This document shows, piece by piece, positions 13,827 through 17,954 of a stretch of DNA of 17,954 nucleotides. The DNA comes from Spirochaetales bacterium (GTDB lineage Bacteria > Spirochaetota > Spirochaetia > DSM-27196 > SLST01), in contig JANQQY010000291.1 of NCBI GenBank assembly GCA_028284845.1, forward strand, positions 1 through 17,954, given 5' to 3'. Under the pieces are notes generated by a model. The model was not told the origin of the DNA and did not search any database. It was given only the letters and a program-made list of their open reading frames with translations. The position numbers and the translations under genes are program-made. How positions within the stretch are numbered: the first letter of the stretch is position 1; each line of letters opens with the position of its first letter.

Positions 13827-15830
13827 CTACTTCGCGCCGGCGCCAATCTCCTTCAGCTTCTGGACCTCATCTCGAACGACAGCCGCCTGCTCGAACTCCA
13901 GGTTCTTTGCATGCTCGAGCATCATCTCTTCCAGGCGTTTGATCAGCTTCTTTCGTTCCGCCGGGATCGCGACGTTGTAACCCTGCTTCAGAACCTCAAT
14001 GGTCTCACGCTCATTCTCCTGCTGTTCCTCTTTCTCGCGCACCAGAATGTCGCGTATCGCTTTTGAGATGGTCCGAGGCGTAATCCCGTGAGTCTCGTTG
14101 TACTCCAGTTGAATGGCGCGTCTGCGTTCGGTCTCCTTGATCGCGACATCCATAGCCTCGCTCATGCGATCGGCGTACATGATGACCTTGCCGTTCACGT
14201 TCCTTGCCGCACGCCCGATCGTCTGAATGAGCGACGTCGCGGAGCGTAGAAAACCAATCTTGTCGGCGTCAAGAATCGCGATGAGTGAGACCTCCGGTAG
14301 ATCGAGACCCTCGCGAAGGAGGTTAATCCCAACGAGGGCGTCAAAGGTGCCCTGCCGAAGCTGTGTGAGAATCTCGACCCGCTCGATCGTCTCGATCTCC
14401 GAATGCAGATATCGCACCTTCAATCCCAGATTGGAGAGATAGTCCGTCAGGTCCTCAGACATCTTCTTAGTAAGCGTCGTAACGAGAACACGCTCGTCGG
14501 CGGCAACGCGCGCTCTGATCTCGCCGTAGAGATCCTCGATTTGTCCCTCGCTCGGACGCACGACGATCTCCGGATCAACCAGGCCAGTCGGCCGAATAAT
14601 CTGCTCGACCACCGCACTGCTCTTCTCAAGTTCTTCGTCACCGGGCGTCGCAGACACGTAGACGACCTGATCAAGAAGCTTCTCGAACTCTTCAGATACA
14701 AGGGGTCGGTTATCAAGAGCCGATGGGAGGCGGAAGCCGTAGTCGACCAATGATAGCTTCCGGCTTCTGTCGCCCGCGTACATGCCGCGGACCTGAGGAA
14801 CGGTCACATGGCTCTCATCGATGAAGGTGAGAAAGTTGTCCGGGAAGTAGTCGAGCAGGACGGCGGGTCGTTCGCCCTCGTTCCGTCCGCTCAGGTGCCG
14901 GCTGTAGTTCTCAATCCCCGAGCAGTACCCCATCTCGTGCATCATCTCGATGTCATACTCGGTTCGGCTCTTGAGGCGCTGGGCCTCGACGAGTTTCTCC
15001 TGATCAAGGAGCTGCTTGTATCGATCGTCGAGTTCGTCCTTGATCCGATTGATCGCAATGCGAATCTGGTCCTGAGGCATCACAAAGTGCTTCGCCGGAT
15101 AGATCATCGCGACACCAAGCTCGTCAGTCACTTCACCGGACACCGGATCAAACGACTTGATTGAACTGACCTCGTCCCAATCGACCTCAACACGGTAGGC
15201 GTGTTCCGCATAGGCAGGGAAGATCTCGATGATATCGCCACGAACACGGAACCTGCCACGCTGGAGGATATCGTCGTTTCGGTCGTACTGGAGATCGATC
15301 AGACGTCGACGAATCTGGGATATGTCGATCTCAGAGCCGACATCGAGACGAAGACGCATCTCTCGGTAGTCGCGTGGACTCCCAAGACCGTAGATGCAAG
15401 AAACGGTGGCAACGACGATGACGTCCGAACGCTCGAGAAGACTCGTCGTCGCCGAAAGCCGTAGCCGCTCGATCTCCTCATTGATCGAAGCGTCCTTCTC
15501 GATGTAGAGGTCACGACTCGCCACATATGCCTCGGGCTGGTAGTAGTCGTAGTAGGAGACAAAGTACTCAACGGCGTTGTCCGGGAAGAACTCCCTGAAC
15601 TCGCGAAAGAGCTGGGCAGAGAGTGTCTTGTTGTGGCTGACAACAAGCGTGGGGCGCTGAACCTCCTCGATGATCTTCGCCATCGTGTAGGTCTTCCCGG
15701 AGCCCGTGACTCCCATAAGGGTCTGACTGTGTTCGCCGCGACGTATCCCGTCAGCAAGTGCTGTGATGGCGGAACCTTGGTCACCCGCCGGCTCGTACTC
15801 GGCCGAAACTCGGAATCGATGTATAGGCAT
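13827..15830 (-). CDS. uvrB: UvrB: excinuclease ABC subunit B
   Basis: UvrB is the damage-verifying helicase-like subunit of nucleotide excision repair; it receives DNA from UvrA and recruits UvrC. The 667-residue protein is of normal length. It has Walker A GVTGSGKT (40-47), the damage-probing beta-hairpin with YYDYYQPEAY (93-102), and Walker B/DEAD variant FIDESH (336-341). The motif VI region reads QTIGRAARN, and a C-terminal UVR domain (about 629-662) contacts UvrC. The ATG shares its first base with the htrA stop (TAATG). A GAGGT eight bases upstream sits in the last htrA codons. It ends 22 bases from the convergent caspase gene; no terminator is evident in that gap. I saw no obvious SOS-type palindrome, but spirochaetal LexA sites are not reliably known to me. 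Confidence 0.98.
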   Translation of the reverse strand: MPIHRFRVSAEYEPAGDQGSAITALADGIRRGEHSQTLMGVTGSGKTYTMAKIIEEVQRPTLVVSHNKTLSAQLFREFREFFPDNAVEYFVSYYDYYQPEAYVASRDLYIEKDASINEEIERLRLSATTSLLERSDVIVVATVSCIYGLGSPRDYREMRLRLDVGSEIDISQIRRRLIDLQYDRNDDILQRGRFRVRGDIIEIFPAYAEHAYRVEVDWDEVSSIKSFDPVSGEVTDELGVAMIYPAKHFVMPQDQIRIAINRIKDELDDRYKQLLDQEKLVEAQRLKSRTEYDIEMMHEMGYCSGIENYSRHLSGRNEGERPAVLLDYFPDNFLTFIDESHVTVPQVRGMYAGDRSRKLSLVDYGFRLPSALDNRPLVSEEFEKLLDQVVYVSATPGDEELEKSSAVVEQIIRPTGLVDPEIVVRPSEGQIEDLYGEIRARVAADERVLVTTLTKKMSEDLTDYLSNLGLKVRYLHSEIETIERVEILTQLRQGTFDALVGINLLREGLDLPEVSLIAILDADKIGFLRSATSLIQTIGRAARNVNGKVIMYADRMSEAMDVAIKETERRRAIQLEYNETHGITPRTISKAIRDILVREKEEQQENERETIEVLKQGYNVAIPAERKKLIKRLEEMMLEHAKNLEFEQAAVVRDEVQKLKEIGAGAK

Positions 15831-17044
15831 TAGTCCAACCTCAGGCGCGACGGGCGCTCTACGAGTTCGACCATCGTCTCTCGTTCGCGCCCGCCTCTGA
15901 TATAGGTGATCTCGATTGAATCGCCGGGGCGCGTCTCCTCAAGCGCCTCAAAGAGATTCGCCAGCGTGCGTACCCGCGTATCGCCTACTCGGGAGATGAT
16001 GTCGCCCCCAAGGTAGATGGTAGAGCCCCGCGTACGGATGGGCGTCTGCCGAGTGTTGCCGCCTCGCAATCCTGCCTCCTCGGCGTTCCCTCCCGGCTGA
16101 ACCTGGGAGATGAGAAGCCCCTCGTCCACGGGAAGTCCGGCGTATCGAACGAGCTGGGGGAAGATCTGAACGGGAATGAGCTCGATCCAACCTCGTCGGA
16201 CGGTACCGAACTCGATCAGGTCGGGTACGACCCGCCGGGCAGTGTCGACCGGCACGGCAAATCCGATTCCGATCGAGCCACCGCTCTGCGAGTAGATCAT
16301 TGTATTGATGCCGATCATCTCGCCGCGTGAGTTGAGCAGGGGCCCGCCGGAATTACCGGGGTTGATGCTCGCATCGGTCTGTATAAGACCATTGATAATG
16401 TAGCTATCCTGGTTTCTGATGCTCCGTCCGAGACCAGAGATGACTCCCGTGGTAAGGGTGCGACCGATCGCAAATGGATTGCCGATTGCCAGTACCTTCT
16501 GCCCAACCCGAAGATCGGACGAATCCCCCAGAGGAATCGTCGCCAACTGACGATCTCCTGGATCAAATCGCAGCACGGCGAGATCATTCTCAACGTCGGC
16601 ACCTACAATTTCGCCGCTCATCGTGCTGCCGTCGGCAAGAGTGACGTTCACCTCAGACGCGCCCTCAACTACGTGGTTATTCGTTAGGACATAGCCTCTC
16701 TGATCGATGATGCTACCAGATCCGGATTGACCCTGCTCCGGAACTGCCTCAAAAAACCAGTTCATCGTGAGTCGCTGCGTGGAGATGTTCACGACCCCAT
16801 CATTCCTCGCCTCGAAGACGGAGATGGTCTCTACCTCATCCGGTGTGAATCCCTCTCCAGTGGTGGTGGGTACCAGAATAGGCTCCGGACCGGGCACGAG
16901 CACAAACCCAATCTCGTCCCCAGCACTCGACCGCGTTCGACTACCAGGGTCTCCAACGAGGAACACCGCCGTTACGACGCCAACAGCGAGGACAGCGGCC
17001 GCAATTGAGAACAAAACGAGTTGCCCGCGGCTGTAAAGCTTCAT
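15830..17044 (-). CDS. htrA: Membrane-anchored HtrA/DegS-type serine protease
   Basis: The 404-residue envelope protease has an N-terminal membrane anchor (8-30) and a Gly/Pro/Thr-rich linker (31-70). A trypsin-like domain follows with the complete triad: H124 in TNNHVVEG, D154 in ENDLAVL and S232 in NPGNSGGPLL. A single PDZ domain spans about 283-397, with the GLLISQVQPGGNAEEAG and GDIISRVGD elements. One PDZ and no cleavable signal make it closer to DegS than to DegP. DegS-type proteases sense or degrade misfolded envelope proteins in the periplasm. The ATG at 17044 has no Shine-Dalgarno sequence, and a promoter-like pair of hexamers ends five bases before it. uvrB follows with a one-base overlap. 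Confidence 0.96.
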   Translation of the reverse strand: MKLYSRGQLVLFSIAAAVLAVGVVTAVFLVGDPGSRTRSSAGDEIGFVLVPGPEPILVPTTTGEGFTPDEVETISVFEARNDGVVNISTQRLTMNWFFEAVPEQGQSGSGSIIDQRGYVLTNNHVVEGASEVNVTLADGSTMSGEIVGADVENDLAVLRFDPGDRQLATIPLGDSSDLRVGQKVLAIGNPFAIGRTLTTGVISGLGRSIRNQDSYIINGLIQTDASINPGNSGGPLLNSRGEMIGINTMIYSQSGGSIGIGFAVPVDTARRVVPDLIEFGTVRRGWIELIPVQIFPQLVRYAGLPVDEGLLISQVQPGGNAEEAGLRGGNTRQTPIRTRGSTIYLGGDIISRVGDTRVRTLANLFEALEETRPGDSIEITYIRGGRERETMVELVERPSRLRLD

Positions 17045-17049
17045 ACCGC

Positions 17050-17078
17050 AATATAGTCGGCAGCACCGGGGGCGCCAA
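17050..17078 (-). promoter_or_regulatory. Sigma-70-type promoter of htrA-uvrB, predicted to give a leaderless transcript
   Basis: Read on the minus strand, TTGGCG (17078-17073, four of six -35 matches) and TATATT (17055-17050, five of six -10 matches) are separated by exactly 17 bases. Only five bases lie between the -10 and the htrA ATG. Transcription should therefore start at or within a base or two of the A of the start codon. The gap between comM and htrA is just 53 bases and holds nothing else that I can see. Confidence 0.6.
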
Positions 17079-17097
17079 CAGGGCGATCGTACGTCGA

Positions 17098-17954
17098 CTA
17101 AATGTCTTCAAGCCATGGGGCGCGCTCTTCGCCGAACCTTCGATAGGAGAGCGCTTCGAGAACGTGGTCCTCTGTAACCGCGTGGGACGCTTGAAGGTCG
17201 GCTATCGTACGCGCGACACGGGTCGCCTGAATCGAGGCGCGAGTGGAGAGTCCAAACGACTCTACGGCGCGGCGCACGACCTCGCGCGTGGTCTTGCTCA
17301 AGTGAGATGCTGCATGCGTCTCGTTCCAGGAGAGATCCGCATTGGGGCGAGACTGGTCACGGTCATTGAGGCGGAACGTTGTAGCGGCGAGGACGCGAGA
17401 ACGCATTTTCTGCGTCGAATCGGTGCGCGGCAACGAATCGACAGGCGCCGGACGCACCGGCACCCTCATGGGAATCCGGTCGAGCAGCGGCCCCCCAAGG
17501 CGACGCCAGTATCGTTCAACCTCAGCGACACTGCAAAGACAGGTCCGGTCTGTGCGTCCGAGCATCCCACAAGGGCATCGATTCGTGGCGATCAACAACT
17601 GAAAATGGGCGGGGAACCAGTAGTTGAGCCCCGAGCGGGCAACGCGAACTCGCTTGTGCTCGATCGGCTCCCGCAGGGCCTGAAGAGCGGGACGGCGAAA
17701 CTCGAGCGCCTCGTCAAGAAAAAGAACGCCTCCGTGCGCCAGCGCGGCCTCGCCGGGAACGAGACTCCGGCCCCCAAGAAGACCTTCGGTCGTCGCGGAA
17801 TGGTGCGGTGTTCGAAACGGCCGCTCCGACGTGAGGGCCTGCAAATGCTCGCCGGCAAGGGACCGGATGCGTGCGACCTCGATCGATTCATCCGCCGTGA
17901 GCGGCGGCAGGATCGACGGGAAGCGATGAAGTGATGCGCTCTTGCCAGCGCCCG
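17098..17954 (-). CDS. comM: ComM/YifB-family Mg-chelatase-like AAA+ ATPase, C-terminal 284 residues (5' end outside window)
   Basis: The frame is open from the right edge to the stop at 17100-17098. The first visible residues are GAGKS, the end of Walker A, so the N-terminal half is missing. Family features follow in order: RPFRTPHHSAT (the RPFRxPHH motif), PGEAALAHGGVLFLDE (Walker B LFLDE), and TNRCPCG with a second C-x-C shortly after, a four-cysteine zinc-like cluster. Next is LLDRIPMRVPV with the sensor Arg. The C-terminal Mg_chelatase_C domain includes LSTRASIQATRVARTIADL. ComM drives branch migration when foreign DNA is integrated during natural transformation; spirochaetal members are little studied. 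The FLDEALEF sequence replaces the more usual FLDELPEF. htrA lies 53 bases downstream on the same strand but probably has its own promoter. Confidence 0.93.
   Translation of the reverse strand, partial: GAGKSASLHRFPSILPPLTADESIEVARIRSLAGEHLQALTSERPFRTPHHSATTEGLLGGRSLVPGEAALAHGGVLFLDEALEFRRPALQALREPIEHKRVRVARSGLNYWFPAHFQLLIATNRCPCGMLGRTDRTCLCSVAEVERYWRRLGGPLLDRIPMRVPVRPAPVDSLPRTDSTQKMRSRVLAATTFRLNDRDQSRPNADLSWNETHAASHLSKTTREVVRRAVESFGLSTRASIQATRVARTIADLQASHAVTEDHVLEALSYRRFGEERAPWLEDI

Noticed and set aside
17005..17934. 309-codon plus-strand frame at the right edge
   Set aside because: It is the antisense of comM; the minus strand shows Walker B, the RPFRxPHH motif and the cysteine cluster, and the plus-strand product shows nothing.
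1..17954. tRNA, rRNA, CRISPR array, insertion sequence, attachment site or prophage remnant
   Set aside because: No cloverleaf, repeat-spacer pattern, transposase or terminal inverted repeat was seen by eye, and coding sequence fills nearly all of the window.

Overview
The window is a gene-dense stretch of a moderately GC-rich bacterial chromosome. It carries no RNA gene, insertion sequence, CRISPR array or other mobile element that I could recognise. Several things point, as inference, to a free-living spirochaete: the murG-cvpA-holB order, the form of the delta-prime N-terminus, a DUF445 protein beside a small SH3 lipoprotein, and several secreted proteins of unfamiliar type. The signal peptides, a lipobox-bearing protease and a likely outer-membrane beta-barrel protein indicate a two-membrane envelope. 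PstS and the caspase-like protein are noticeably acidic, which is compatible with a saline habitat but does not prove one.

Layout. (a) 1-1941, minus strand: murG, cvpA and the 5' end of holB, overlapping by 4 and 8 bases, form a peptidoglycan / membrane / replication operon that runs off the left edge. (b) 1973-2743, plus: a secreted protein of unknown function, divergent from murG. (c) 2851-10223, plus: a complete seven-gene phosphate operon, pstS-pstC-pstA-pstB-phoU-phoB-phoR. A direct repeat with 11-bp period, resembling a Pho box, lies before pstS, and a perfect hairpin with a T tract lies between pstS and pstC. (d) 10207-12195, minus: a DUF445 membrane protein preceded by an SH3-domain lipoprotein, convergent with phoR. 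(e) 12179-13804, plus: a small predicted outer-membrane protein and a caspase-fold (C14) lipoprotein with an intact His/Cys pair and an EF-hand-like loop. (f) 13827-17954, minus: the 3' part of comM, then htrA (DegS-like, membrane-anchored) and uvrB, the last two overlapping by one base.

How the genes work together. PstS captures phosphate in the periplasm, PstC/PstA/PstB import it, and PhoU links transporter state to the PhoR-PhoB two-component system, which probably feeds back on the pstS promoter. The pstS-pstC hairpin would let PstS be made in excess of the membrane parts. ComM (branch migration during DNA uptake) and UvrB (nucleotide excision repair) bracket an envelope protease.

The parts most worth a second look are the surface caspase lipoprotein with its small beta-barrel-like partner, the roughly 120-residue insertion in PstA, the Pho-box candidate, and two genes (htrA and the 12179 gene) that lack a Shine-Dalgarno sequence and have promoter-like hexamers placed so that their transcripts would be leaderless or nearly so.
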